Part shown: positions 40,480-51,200 of the stretch, one piece after another
Layout: the number at the start of each line of letters is the position of its first letter
Numbering within the stretch: position 1 is the stretch's first letter
Source: an uncultured Alphaproteobacteria bacterium
Lineage (GTDB): Bacteria; Pseudomonadota; Alphaproteobacteria; Rs-D84
Assembly: GCA_947646585.1 (NCBI GenBank)
Contig: CANSHD010000002.1
Span: forward strand, 1 to 64,000
DNA: 64,000 nt
Direction: 5' to 3'
Notes under the pieces: model-generated
The model's database searches: none
What the model saw: the letters and a program-made list of their open reading frames with translations, nothing else
What the model was told of the DNA's origin: nothing
Made by a program: the position numbers and the translations under genes

Positions 40480-41169
40480 ATGACAAGTCGATTTCATAGA
40501 ATTTTGAACAGAATGGCCCTGTTTACCGCATTGCTGGCGGTGGGGGTGATTTTGTGCTGGGGTCCGTTTATGAAAATCGCCACGTCAAACATATGGTTAA
40601 ACGGGGTGATTATCGGCGCGACGCTGTTCGGGGTGGGGCTGTGCTTTGTGCATATGTTCCGCCTGTTGCCGGAATATCGCTGGGCGCGGGAATATTATCG
40701 CGGAAATAAGAACGCCGAATTGCCGCCGCGTCTGTTGCGGCCCGTGGCAATGATTTTGCGCAACGGCGGGCGCGTGCCGGTTGCCACCATGGGGACAATG
40801 CTGGATATGATTTTGATGCGGATGGAGGATTCACGCGAATCGGTGCGCTATATCACAAATACTTTGGTGTTCCTGGGGCTGTTGGGGACGTTCTGGGGCT
40901 TGATTATGACCGTCGGCGGTTTTGCGGAGTTAATCGGTGGCTTAAATTTTGAGGACGAGGCGGTTTTAAACGCGATGCAGGCGGGCCTGGCACAGCCGTT
41001 GGCCGGAATGTCGACCGCGTTTACCAGTTCGTTGATGGGGCTGGCGGGCAGCTTGACCGTCGGATTCCTGGCATTGCAGTTACAGATGGCCCAGAACACG
41101 ATATTTAACGAGCTGGAAGATTATCTGGCGTCGCGGGCGCGCGTGCCGGCGGCGGACGATTTGAATTGA
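40480..41169 (+). CDS. MotA/TolQ/ExbB-like proton-channel family protein
   Basis: Multi-TM protein; VFLGLLGTFWGLIMTVGGFAELI; MSTAFTSSLMGLAGSLTVGFLALQ. Confidence 0.75.
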   Translation: MTSRFHRILNRMALFTALLAVGVILCWGPFMKIATSNIWLNGVIIGATLFGVGLCFVHMFRLLPEYRWAREYYRGNKNAELPPRLLRPVAMILRNGGRVPVATMGTMLDMILMRMEDSRESVRYITNTLVFLGLLGTFWGLIMTVGGFAELIGGLNFEDEAVLNAMQAGLAQPLAGMSTAFTSSLMGLAGSLTVGFLALQLQMAQNTIFNELEDYLASRARVPAADDLN

Positions 41170-41192
41170 ACAATACGAATGGGGGGAGAAAA

Positions 41193-42305
41193 ATGCTGAA
41201 CATTCGCTTTCGTGACAGAACAAATACATGGCCGGGGTTTGTCGATTTGTTTTCCAACCTGGTTATCATATTGATTTTTCTGTTGATTGTATTTGTATTT
41301 TTGTGGACCACGACCAGTGTATTCAACAAGCGCAGCGGCGTTAAAACCGTTGCGGAATTAAAGCAGGCCAATGCGGAGCAGCTGGAGCGTATTCAGCAGA
41401 TGACCGCGGACGAGCAGGAGGCGAAACGCCTGTTGATACTGGCGCGTGCGGAATTGGAAAATCTGGAAAACAGCAACGCGGAACTGAACGATGAATTAAA
41501 TCAGATGGACATGAGCGTCGAAGATTTGGTTACCGCATATGAAAACAAGGTCTCGGAATTGCAGACCCAGGGTCGCGACATGCAGGCCATGGTGGACAGT
41601 TTGACGGCCCAGTTGAATCAGGCGACGCTGGACAAAGAGGCGGCGGCGAAACTGGAACAGGAACGCAAGGAGTTGCAGGAACAGATGCAGGCCCAGCGGG
41701 CGGAGCTGTCGGCACAGTTGGCCGAACTGCAGGCGGCGCTGGACGCGGCCGAGGAAAAAGCCCGCGACCAGGAAATTCAGTATGTTGAAATGTCGTCGCG
41801 TTTAAACAAGGCACTGGCGGACAAGGTTGCGGAATTAAACAGCATGAAGGCGTACCAGTCTGAATTTTACAAGGCGATAAAAATCGCGCTGGGCGACCGC
41901 ACGACGGTTCAGCCCGACGGCGACCGCTTTATTGTATCCAGTGACATTTTGTTCGGCAGCGGTTCATACACCCTGTCGCCTGAGGGGAAAAATCAGCTGC
42001 GCTTAATTGCGAATGTGATAAAGGATTTGGAAAGCAAGATTCCGTCCGACGTGAACTGGATTATACGTGTTGACGGGCATACGGATAAAAAGCCGGTTGT
42101 GCCGGGCACGCGCGGATACAGCAATAATATGCAGCTGTCGCTGCGCCGTGCGACGGCGGTGGCGGATGCGCTGGCGTCATACGGGGTGTCGCGCCGTCGC
42201 CTGGTCCCCAGTGGTTTTGGCGATATGCAGCCGGCCGAACTGGGGAACAGCCCGGAGGCTTTGCAGAAAAACCGCCGTATAGAGCTGCAATTAACAAATC
42301 GCTAA
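41193..42305 (+). CDS. MotB-like protein: TM, long coiled coil, OmpA-type peptidoglycan-binding domain
   Basis: One N-terminal TM; coiled coil; RVDGHTDKKPVVPGTRGYSNNMQLSLRRATAVADAL. Confidence 0.8.
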   Translation: MLNIRFRDRTNTWPGFVDLFSNLVIILIFLLIVFVFLWTTTSVFNKRSGVKTVAELKQANAEQLERIQQMTADEQEAKRLLILARAELENLENSNAELNDELNQMDMSVEDLVTAYENKVSELQTQGRDMQAMVDSLTAQLNQATLDKEAAAKLEQERKELQEQMQAQRAELSAQLAELQAALDAAEEKARDQEIQYVEMSSRLNKALADKVAELNSMKAYQSEFYKAIKIALGDRTTVQPDGDRFIVSSDILFGSGSYTLSPEGKNQLRLIANVIKDLESKIPSDVNWIIRVDGHTDKKPVVPGTRGYSNNMQLSLRRATAVADALASYGVSRRRLVPSGFGDMQPAELGNSPEALQKNRRIELQLTNR

Positions 42306-42336
42306 ATAAAAAATCCCCGCGTTTGCGGGGATTATT
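42306..42336. terminator. Bidirectional intrinsic terminator between convergent genes
   Basis: AAAAAATCCCCGCgtttGCGGGGATTATTTT. Confidence 0.75.
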
Positions 42337-45115
42337 TTCCCCATTCGTGGCCGATTACATATTCCGCACGCAACGGCACAGACAGCTGCGCCACATTTTC
42401 CATTTCGTACTGAATCTTTTTTGCGAATTCTTCGGCCACGATTTCGTCGCATTCGAATATCATTTCGTCGTGGACCTGCATAATCATGCGAATTTTGTCG
42501 GCGTTGGGGCGCATTAGTCTTTCATCAATCAAAACCATTGCGCGCCGCATTAAATCCGCCTCGAATCCCTGTATCGGGGCGTTGACCGCCGCACGCATGG
42601 CGTATGCGCGCATGCGGGGATTTTTTGCCTCCGGTAATTCTATGCGCCGACCCCACGGGGTGGTGACGTATGCATGCTCGGTCGCGAACGCCTTTATTTT
42701 ATCGATATATTCCTTTATTTCCGGCAGACCCGCCATATATGAGTTTATAATGTCGGCCGCGACGCCGCGCGACACCCCCAATTGCGCGGACAGACCGAAC
42801 GACGATATGCCGTAAATAATTGAAAAGTTTACCGTTTTGGCCGCGCGCCGCAGGTCTTTTGGAACCGGCTGGTCCGCGGGAATGCCGAAAATTGTGCGGG
42901 CCGTCTGTTCGTGAATGTCGGCGCCGGAATGAAATGTCTCCTTAAATGTTTTTACATTCGCCACATCGGCCAGCAGGCGCAGCTGAATCTGGGAATAGTC
43001 CGCCGATATCAGCACGCGGCCATTTGGCGCGACAAAGCATTTTCTTATCTCTTCGCCCAATGCGGTTTTAATCGGTATGTTCTGCAGGTTCGGGTCGCGT
43101 GACGACAGGCGGCCGGTATTGGTGCTGGTCTGCAGATAGGTCGTATGGATGCGCCCGTCGGCGGCAATTTGCCGCGGCAAGGCGTCCGCGTATGTTCCCG
43201 CCAGCTTTGCGATTGAACGCCATTGCAGTATCTTGTCTATAATTGGGTGCGCATCAATCAAATCATTCAATGTGTCGGCGTCCGTGCTGCGCTTTTTATT
43301 CGCGGGCAGGGCCAGTTCGTCGAACAATACAACCCCCAACTGCTTCGGACTGGCGATATTAAACTCGTGTCCGGCCAGATCCCATATCTCGCGTTCCAGT
43401 GCGGACAGCTGCTGATGAAAAACGCCGGATAGCTGGTTTAGCTGGGCCCGGTTTACCAATACGCCCGCGCGTTCCATCTCCAGCAATATCGGCATCAGTG
43501 GCAGGTCGCATTCATAATAGAGTTTTTTCAATTTCGGGCGCGCCTCCAGTTCGGGCCGCATTTTTTCATATAATGCGTAGCATACTGTTGCGTCTTCGGC
43601 GGCGTACGGCGCCGCCGCCGCGATTTCCAGCATGTCAAAGCGCCGGTCGGCATCGCGCACGTTTTTCGGAAACAGTGATGCAAACGAAATATTTTCATGC
43701 CCCAGGTATCGCATCGCCAATTCGTCCAGGCCGTGCATATGCGCCGCGCCATGCAGTGCGTACGACATCAGCATCGTGTCGTCAATCGGGGCGATTTCGG
43801 ATATGTTCCATCCCTCGTTTGCCAGTATATGCAAATCAAATTTCAGATTGTGGCCAATTTTTACAATGTCCGGATTTGTAAATACGGGCCACAGTATTTC
43901 GCGCACGATCTCCGGTGTTAGTTGGTCCGGGGCCAGCGTGTCGCCCGCAAACAAATCGGCCGCGGCGGTGCGGTGGCGCAGTGGCACATACGCCCCGTGC
44001 GTGCCGTCGGCGGCCAGCGACAGGCCGACCAGTTTTGATTCCGTATGTATCAGGCCCGTTGTTTCCGTATCGAATGCGATAACGGATTTTACCCGCGCCA
44101 AAAATTCACGAAGCTGCACCGGTGTCGTAATAACGGTATGCGTCATGGGGGCGATTTGGGCCTTTGGCTCGGGTGTGGGGGCGGCGGGCGGTAAATCCAC
44201 CGGGCATTCGGAGCCCGGATATTCCGGTACGTTCGGTTGCGCCGCCGGGTTGTATTTTTCCAGCGGGAACAGTTTTTCTATTTTTGCCGCCAGTGAATTG
44301 CTCTCCAGCTTTGTGCGTACAAAATCCAGCGCCGCCGGCGTGTTGAACACGAACGGCGTGATGACCAATCCCGATAAATCAACGTCGTCTTTTAATGTCA
44401 CCAGACGGCGGGAAATGTATGCCAGTTCCCGATTGTCGCGCAACAGATTGCGCGTGCGCTCGCTTTTTATTTCGTCCAGATGGTCGTATAGTGCGTCCAG
44501 ACTGCCGAACTGGCCGATTAACTCGGCCGCTTTTTTCGGGCCGATTCCCGGCACGCCCGGCACGTTGTCGGACGAATCGCCCATTAAACTTTGCACATCG
44601 ACCACCCGGTCCGGGCCGACGCCGAATTTTTCATAAACCTGTGGCTCGCGTATGTCGCGGCCCTTCATGCCGTCGTATAAATAGACACAGTCGGATACCA
44701 GCTGCATCAAATCCTTGTCGCTGGTAATGACGCGGGTGGCGTCGTGAGAGCGGCAGTTTTCACGTGCCAGGGTCGCGATTACATCGTCGGCCTCAACCCC
44801 CGGAATGCACAGGACCGGCATGCCCAGGGCCGCCATTCCCGCGCGAATCATTGCGCCCTGGGTAATCAAATCGGCGGGTGTTTCGCTGCGGTTTGCCTTG
44901 TACGCCGGATATATATCCTGACGGAATGTGATGCGCGACGCATCAAATATGCACACGAACGCATCGTCCGGTTTTGCTGCGGCCAAAATCGGCAGAATCA
45001 TGTTCATAAATCCGTACACTGCGCCGGTGGGCGTGCCGTCGGACCGCGTGAGGCGGCTGTGCACGCCGTAGTATGCGCGAAAAAGTAAAGAGTTTCCGTC
45101 AATCAGTGTCAGCAT
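42332..45115 (-). CDS. polA: DNA polymerase I
   Basis: 5' nuclease (DGNSLLFRAYYGV), DEDD exonuclease (VIAFDTETTGL) and polymerase (ADYSQIQLRLLADVA, QVHDEMIFEC) motifs. Confidence 0.96.
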   Translation of the reverse strand: MLTLIDGNSLLFRAYYGVHSRLTRSDGTPTGAVYGFMNMILPILAAAKPDDAFVCIFDASRITFRQDIYPAYKANRSETPADLITQGAMIRAGMAALGMPVLCIPGVEADDVIATLARENCRSHDATRVITSDKDLMQLVSDCVYLYDGMKGRDIREPQVYEKFGVGPDRVVDVQSLMGDSSDNVPGVPGIGPKKAAELIGQFGSLDALYDHLDEIKSERTRNLLRDNRELAYISRRLVTLKDDVDLSGLVITPFVFNTPAALDFVRTKLESNSLAAKIEKLFPLEKYNPAAQPNVPEYPGSECPVDLPPAAPTPEPKAQIAPMTHTVITTPVQLREFLARVKSVIAFDTETTGLIHTESKLVGLSLAADGTHGAYVPLRHRTAAADLFAGDTLAPDQLTPEIVREILWPVFTNPDIVKIGHNLKFDLHILANEGWNISEIAPIDDTMLMSYALHGAAHMHGLDELAMRYLGHENISFASLFPKNVRDADRRFDMLEIAAAAPYAAEDATVCYALYEKMRPELEARPKLKKLYYECDLPLMPILLEMERAGVLVNRAQLNQLSGVFHQQLSALEREIWDLAGHEFNIASPKQLGVVLFDELALPANKKRSTDADTLNDLIDAHPIIDKILQWRSIAKLAGTYADALPRQIAADGRIHTTYLQTSTNTGRLSSRDPNLQNIPIKTALGEEIRKCFVAPNGRVLISADYSQIQLRLLADVANVKTFKETFHSGADIHEQTARTIFGIPADQPVPKDLRRAAKTVNFSIIYGISSFGLSAQLGVSRGVAADIINSYMAGLPEIKEYIDKIKAFATEHAYVTTPWGRRIELPEAKNPRMRAYAMRAAVNAPIQGFEADLMRRAMVLIDERLMRPNADKIRMIMQVHDEMIFECDEIVAEEFAKKIQYEMENVAQLSVPLRAEYVIGHEWGK

Positions 45116-45163
45116 TTTTGTTCCCGGGAATTTATCGGGGGGCGGCGCCCCCCGAATTGTCGA

Positions 45164-45703
45164 TTAGAATATATAGCGCAGTTTTGCACGAATGTCGTAA
45201 TGCAGCAGGTCTGCGTCTTCGCCCGCCGCGCTGAATACGTCTGGGGCATAGAACGCGCGCGCCTCGGCGTCGATTTTGAACGGCAGAACCGGCAAATCAA
45301 ACGTCAGCCCCAGCATTCCCTGGTATGCGACGGTTGAGTCAATGGACGGCCCGTTGTCGACATCGCCGTCAACAATCGCGCCGACGCCCGCACCGATATA
45401 CGGATTTACAATCAGCATCGGCATCTTTAAATACACGTTGCCCATGGCGGTGTGCGCGGTGATGTCTTTGTCGTTCAGATAGTTGTATTCCCCCTCTATC
45501 CGCACGAACGGGATATCCAGACCGATTACGGCGCCATAAGACTGGGCCATGTCAGTGTGCGAGTCGCCGTCAATAAACGTTGTTGCGCCGCCCAGACCGA
45601 CGGTCGCACCGATATACGGGTCGAACAACAGGTTCGCACGTGCGTCCGCCGCGGCGAACATTACCGCCGCCGCTGTTAAAAAGACCGCAGAATTTAATTT
45701 CAT
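45164..45703 (-). CDS. Opacity-like outer-membrane beta-barrel protein
   Basis: Signal peptide; LLFDPYIGATVGLGGATTF; terminal aromatic RAKLRYIF. Confidence 0.72.
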   Translation of the reverse strand: MKLNSAVFLTAAAVMFAAADARANLLFDPYIGATVGLGGATTFIDGDSHTDMAQSYGAVIGLDIPFVRIEGEYNYLNDKDITAHTAMGNVYLKMPMLIVNPYIGAGVGAIVDGDVDNGPSIDSTVAYQGMLGLTFDLPVLPFKIDAEARAFYAPDVFSAAGEDADLLHYDIRAKLRYIF

Positions 45704-45750
45704 ATTTATCTCCTTTCTATGATATTATAATAAAAAAAAGAGACGGATAT

Positions 45751-46272
45751 ATGCAAGAAAATAAACCTGTTTTGGTTGTGGGGCTGGGCAATCCTGGGAC
45801 GGAATATGCGCGCACGCGTCATAATGTCGGATTTATGGCGGTAACGCGTCTGGCCGGGGCGGATGCGCCGTGGAGACTTGAGAAAAACGCCCGAACCGCC
45901 GCGGTAAATATTGACGGGCGCCGCGTTATATTTGCTATGCCCCAGACATATATGAATCTGTCGGGGGACGCGGTCCGGCCATTGATGGCGTTTTATAAAA
46001 TTCCGCTGGAAAATCTGGTGGTTATTCATGACGATTTGGATTTGCCGGTCGGTAAAATGCGTGAAAAGACAGGCGGGGGCAGTGCGGGCCACAACGGCAT
46101 AAAATCAATAGACGCCGCGGTCGGCAACGAATACCGCCGCATTCGCATCGGCATCGGACACCCGCGTGATTTGGGATTGCCGATGTCGCCGGCGGATTGG
46201 GTGCTGGGGAAATTTACAGACGACCAGATGACGGAAATTTTACGCGCGATTGACGGGATACGGTTATTTTAA
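45751..46272 (+). CDS. pth: Peptidyl-tRNA hydrolase
   Basis: VGLGNPGTEYARTRHNVGFMAV; PQTYMNLSGDAVRPL; HDDLDLPVGKMREKTGGGSAGHNGIKSI. Confidence 0.95.
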   Translation: MQENKPVLVVGLGNPGTEYARTRHNVGFMAVTRLAGADAPWRLEKNARTAAVNIDGRRVIFAMPQTYMNLSGDAVRPLMAFYKIPLENLVVIHDDLDLPVGKMREKTGGGSAGHNGIKSIDAAVGNEYRRIRIGIGHPRDLGLPMSPADWVLGKFTDDQMTEILRAIDGIRLF

Positions 46273-47393
46273 TTTGCCGGGAAGTTTGAGGTGGTAGCGC
46301 CGGTGGCACTGACGCCGTTCGGTATTTGGAAACAGCCTTTATTATCACAAAATTGTGTGCCTGTTGTGATATAGCAATCACTTATTTTTTGTGAACCTGA
46401 TTTAGAAGTAGAGCCTATTGGACAGCGCTCCTCTTTACCATCTGTGCAATAATATCCTGCATTACAGCTTTTCCATGATGCTTGTAGCTTTATAACAGGT
46501 GTCGTGGTTGTATTTGTTTGCGCCGGTTCGGGAATTGTATCATCCTTATTTATTGAACCATTGCAACCAGATATGCATTTCCATTTATCAAAAGCCTGAC
46601 CCGCGGGTGCTTTATTCCTGTCTGGCTCTATTGCTGTGCATGCTTCGCCTAAGTAGCAATGTCGCCTGGCAGCGGCCGTGTCTGTGGAATAATAATAATC
46701 CACATAATAAGGGTTTCGCTGCCAATGGGCGTAAAGAGTTGTTTCTGTATCAGTAAACGTACAAGCCGTAGTGGATGGGCTTAATTTTCCATCTGCGGTG
46801 AATCTTTGTGTGCCATTAGTTTTATCTGTATAGTATCCATAAAAGGTTTGCCCCCACCATAACGTCGGAGTTATGTTGGGCTGTTCGCGCCATGGGCCAG
46901 TTGTTCTGTCTGCAAATCCTTCGTTACATTTAGCGTAAATTTGTTTGTCTATATCAAAAACACCTTGGTTTTTTTCCAGTTTTATCAAAACAGCTTTATA
47001 TGTACATGTGTTATTTGATGCGGGCCAATTTCCCGTGCCATTAAATGTGATTGTGGTGCTGGAAGACGTTTGATTGGTTTGGCAAGCAGTACAGGCGTGG
47101 CCATTCCAATAAGAATCGGCAGAGCAGGTTAGGGTCCAAGGGCAGGTTCTTGGGGCATTTCCTGGGCCTGTCCAATTTGCACCATCTGGTTTATTGCAGT
47201 CTTGGCACTTATTACTGTTTGCTGGACTGTATTGTCCATTATCACATTTCTGACATGTGCCGGATTTATAAACACAGCCGGCCACGGCATTGCAGGTTGC
47301 TTCTGTCATGTCGGCGCCCGAAGGGCAGTCAAAAGCAATGGCTGTGCCATTAACAAAAAGTGCAATTAATATACCAAATATAAATTTTTTCAT
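46269..47393 (-). CDS. Secreted Cys-rich protein with GCC2/GCC3-like modules
   Basis: MKKFIFGILIALFVNGTAIA signal peptide; CDNGQYSPANSNKCQDCNKPDGANWTGPG; CNAGYYCTDGKEERCPIGSTSKSGSQKISDCY. Confidence 0.72.
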   Translation of the reverse strand: MKKFIFGILIALFVNGTAIAFDCPSGADMTEATCNAVAGCVYKSGTCQKCDNGQYSPANSNKCQDCNKPDGANWTGPGNAPRTCPWTLTCSADSYWNGHACTACQTNQTSSSTTITFNGTGNWPASNNTCTYKAVLIKLEKNQGVFDIDKQIYAKCNEGFADRTTGPWREQPNITPTLWWGQTFYGYYTDKTNGTQRFTADGKLSPSTTACTFTDTETTLYAHWQRNPYYVDYYYSTDTAAARRHCYLGEACTAIEPDRNKAPAGQAFDKWKCISGCNGSINKDDTIPEPAQTNTTTTPVIKLQASWKSCNAGYYCTDGKEERCPIGSTSKSGSQKISDCYITTGTQFCDNKGCFQIPNGVSATGATTSNFPAN

Positions 47394-47437
47394 TCTCTTT
47401 TTATATGCTAAAAAAATGTACAAGTTAAAGCAATAAA

Positions 47438-47466
47438 AAAATCCGGTATAAAACCGGATCTTTTAT
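47438..47466 (-). terminator. Intrinsic terminator
   Basis: AAATCCGGTataaaACCGGATCTTTT, downstream of the 47463-47894 minus gene. Confidence 0.6.
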
Positions 47467-47894
47467 TTCTGGTTCTGCAGATATTTGTTAATTGTCCAGC
47501 CTTGCTGAACATACCACAGACTGTCAGATGGTACCCGGGATGCTGCACCAGGTGTAAAATGAAAGTCGCCGCGTCCGCGCATTTTAGGCGACATTTCCAT
47601 ACGGGGCTGCAAGAAATTATCGCGTGTCTGACTGATATTGTCGGGGGTATAGTTATTCCAATCGCCTTCTACTACCAAATATATATAACGTACAGCTGGG
47701 TCGTTGATATATCCCCATAAAATTGGAAATGTCAGTCTTTGGTCGGCGGTCCATTTTGTAAAAGGTAATTCCACGTCGTGCTGTGGTACCTCAGGTTCGT
47801 CGTCTTTGCCGCATGAAGCCATCAGGCCTGCACCGGCAATTGCCAATACCGGCAGGGCTTTTTTTATGTTGTATTTCATTTTTTCTGTAAAGCG
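47463..47894 (-). CDS. Small lipoprotein
   Basis: KKALPVLAIAGAGLMASCGKDDEPE lipobox; RBS AGGAG upstream. Confidence 0.6.
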   Translation of the reverse strand, partial: RFTEKMKYNIKKALPVLAIAGAGLMASCGKDDEPEVPQHDVELPFTKWTADQRLTFPILWGYINDPAVRYIYLVVEGDWNNYTPDNISQTRDNFLQPRMEMSPKMRGRGDFHFTPGAASRVPSDSLWYVQQGWTINKYLQNQK

Positions 47895-47962
47895 CATTTG
47901 TCGCTCCTTTGTTTTTTGTGGCGATGCGAGAGCGGACATTTTTCCTGACATATAAACGAAAA

Positions 47963-48165
47963 AATCCGGCAAAAGGCCGGATTTTCCCCATCAGAATCTG
48001 TTCGCACCGAATTCGCCCCGGTGCATGTTCGGGCCCTGTGCGGCGCATGCGGCCCATGCATTCCCAATCGCACCGGGTGCGTGTGACCCGACGGCGGAAT
48101 CAAAAATGTATGGAGCATAAGTATGCAACACATAACCCTTTGGTTTATGGTAATTATTTACCTGC
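47963..48165 (-). ncRNA. Candidate ~200-nt structured ncRNA or leader with own promoter and terminator
   Basis: Minus-strand TTGACA (48195-48200)-18-TACAAT (48171-48176). 5' hairpin GGTAAataaTTACC. Body stems CGCACC/GGTGCG, TGCATG/CATGCA, GGCC/GGCC. Terminator AATCCGGCctttTGCCGGATTTTTT at 47963-47983. Confidence 0.5.
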
Positions 48166-48213
48166 TAGGAATTGTATCGCACAATGTGGCGATTTGTCAA
48201 GCGGATAAAGTTC

Positions 48214-51200
48214 CTATTGGCCGATTGGCGTGCCGTCCAAATTTATCATCCACTGTGCCGGTTGTTCCGGTGTGCATTTGTTGCTGCCGGACGTCCATTC
48301 ATTGTTGTCTTTATCATAGGTGCAAATCTTGTTGGCGCTGTCGATATACGACATGTATGAGGTGGCCACGTCATGCGGATCGATATGGGTGCCGTCGCCG
48401 TCAACAAATACGAATTGGCCGTCACAATGTATTTCCGTACCTTGCGGGTGTGTGGTATCGGCTTTTTCGCCCTTGGGGTCCTGTGCCGATATGCATACCA
48501 GATTCATCGTTTTGCCGTTAACTTTCACACTGCCGACAACATTATGTACATTATTGGATGTATTGTTACATATGTTCAGAGCACCATTTTGTTTCGTGCC
48601 GTATGTTGGTGTGTTATTCTGGGTTTTCCATGTGCCGATACAACAGTTTTTGTTGCCTAAGCTTACATTGCCCTTGGTGCCTTCTGTGTTTTGCTGGCCG
48701 GTTCTGCAACAATTACCTTTTCCGCCAGATTCTGTCGGATAGAAGCGTTCGTATGGCGGTTTGGGACAATAATATCCTGCGCTGGCATAATCTTCGTCGG
48801 ATACGCATATGATGTTGCCAAGACCGTCCGTATTTGTGTGATATCCACTGGGGCATGATGTGTCGCGACAGCTGTCATCGGCCTCGGATGTATTCGTGTT
48901 CTGGGCAAACCATGACAACAGTGTTGTGATATTTGCGGACTGAGGTATCAAGATTTTGTTATGCGAACCGGCCAGTTCAATATTTGCCGCCGGGGCCGCT
49001 TCACAGTTGCCCCAGATCTTTTCCGCCAGACGGCAAACCCGGCATTCCATGCTGGTGGCGGTGGTGCATGCCGTCAGTTTTTCCCCGGATACCGTACAGC
49101 CGCATTCATTTGTGCACAGGTCGTATATGCAATTTGTAGTACCGTCGGTCTGATAACAGTGACTTGCATCGTTTTCATTGTTTGTGAACAGGACAATGCC
49201 AAAATCAAAATCCTTGCCATATAATTCTTTGTAGAATGTGCCGCCGTTATCGGACGTGTCGGTTTCAATTTGTTCAAAGATGCGTTTGATGGCGTCCTCG
49301 CCGGCCTCGCGAACGCATTCTTTAACCTCGGGCCAGCAGGAAGTGCGGTTGATAATCGACTTGCGGTTGATGGAATTTTGCGTACTTTCGCACATGCCAA
49401 AGTTTCCGGATATGGACTTGCAGGACTGAATGATGCAGGCGCGTCCAACCTCGCGGCAGGTTTGCATGATGGTTTCATATGTTTTGTCGGTTGCGATTTC
49501 CGTCATGCCGCCAACCCAATCCTGGTCGCCGCCAACTGTTTCCAGCAATGCCGTGCAGGCCACTTTTACACTGTTGCACATGTCGTTTACCGTTTTGTCC
49601 GCCTTGACCCCGAATGTTGACAGGGCGCGCGCATCAAAGTCGGATATCGATTTTGCGGTGTCGGCCAGGCACTGGGCGGTCAAAGTGGTACAGCTTTGGC
49701 GAACTTCTTCCAGTTTGCTTTCCTGGGCCAGCTTAATCTGGGACAGGGCGTCTTCTATAAATTCATCCCATACGTAATCCGAAATGTCCTGGCAGTTTTC
49801 CATTGCCGGTTCCAGATATTTTTTCTTGGAGTTAAGATATGAGACGAAACGGTCGTTGCCGGGCGCGCCGGTCCATGTCTGGCCCCCCTCTGGTCGCGTG
49901 ATAAGCTGTGCCAGGTTGGCCAGATTTGTGGTCAGGAACGCCTGGCCGGTGGACGGGTCGATATATTGGCCCGACATATCCAGGCATTTGTCCAGGTCCG
50001 TGCCGCATACGGACGTGTCATACAGCTGGTCCAGCATTTTTTTCTTGCACGTCAATATGTCGTCGGAATTACGTTTCTGATATATGTCCAGTCGAGATAT
50101 GTCAAGCAGGGCGCTGCCTTCGCGGATTTTTTCGCGGGCCTGGTCCGTTTGTGTCTCGTATGTTTTTGCGATGGTGTTGCAATCCTGTTCGATTGCCATC
50201 TGGTATCCGCTTTCGGCCAAGGACAAGGATTCCTCGTCACATACCTCGGCCGCCATTTCGCGGCATACCGGCAGGGCGGCGTTATACAACTCAACCCCTT
50301 CCTTGGTGGTTGTTGACGCGCCCATTAACGAATCCACGTTGTCGAATGCGGCGTCCGTATTCAGTGACAGTGATATCGCCGACAAATTCTGGCTGAAAGA
50401 GTCGTCGCCGCCGCTGTTTAGCTTTTTGGATATTTCGTCCAGTATCTTTTTTGATGCGGACGTATCTTTTTGATTAAAGGCCAGCTCACCCTCGGTCGCG
50501 GTGAACAGAGCCTCGGCATCCTCCTTGTCCATGTTGACGGTCAGCAGACGCTGGTTAAAATCCAGCAATTTTTCGTCAACATTTGCCAGCTGTTTTTTCA
50601 CCCGGTCAAATTCATGCAGACGCGTAGAACACGCACAGCGTTTCAGCTGGGCGTCTTTGTTGGCGCAGAATTCGTCCATGCATTCATAATACACCTGGCG
50701 GCAGGTTTTATAATCGCGGCCCATAATCGCGTCGCGCAGTTCCGTGTTTACCGCCGTGCGGGCCGTCGTTGTGGTTGCCGCGGCGCGTGCGCGCGACGGA
50801 ATTGCGGTGCGCGCCGGCACCGCCGTGCGGGTTGACGTCGATGATGCGGTTGTCCGCGTGGGCATGGCGGTTCGCGCAACCGTTGATGTGGCGGTGCGTG
50901 CGGTTGTGGCCGCGGGGCGCGACTGAACGATTGCGCCCTGGGTTCCGCGCGGGGACACGGATGTCCGTGCGGCGGACGTATTGTCGGTTGCAGTGCGCGC
51001 GGCGGTGGCGCGTCCCGTGACGGTGTTCGATTTTACAGCGGATGTCGTACGCGTGGCCGGGCCGGATGTGCGCGCGGTGTCGGACGATGCGCTTTTCCCG
51101 CGGGCGGCGGTTGCGGCGCCGGCCGTTACCGTGGCCGACGTGCGACGTGTGGCGGCGCGCGCCGCAGAGGCGTCGTCATCAGCCATGGCGCCATGAAACG

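Noticed and set aside
40480-42305. Zorya anti-phage system (ZorAB)
   Set aside because: No ZorC/ZorD/ZorE-like genes next to the pair; flanks are rpsF and polA.
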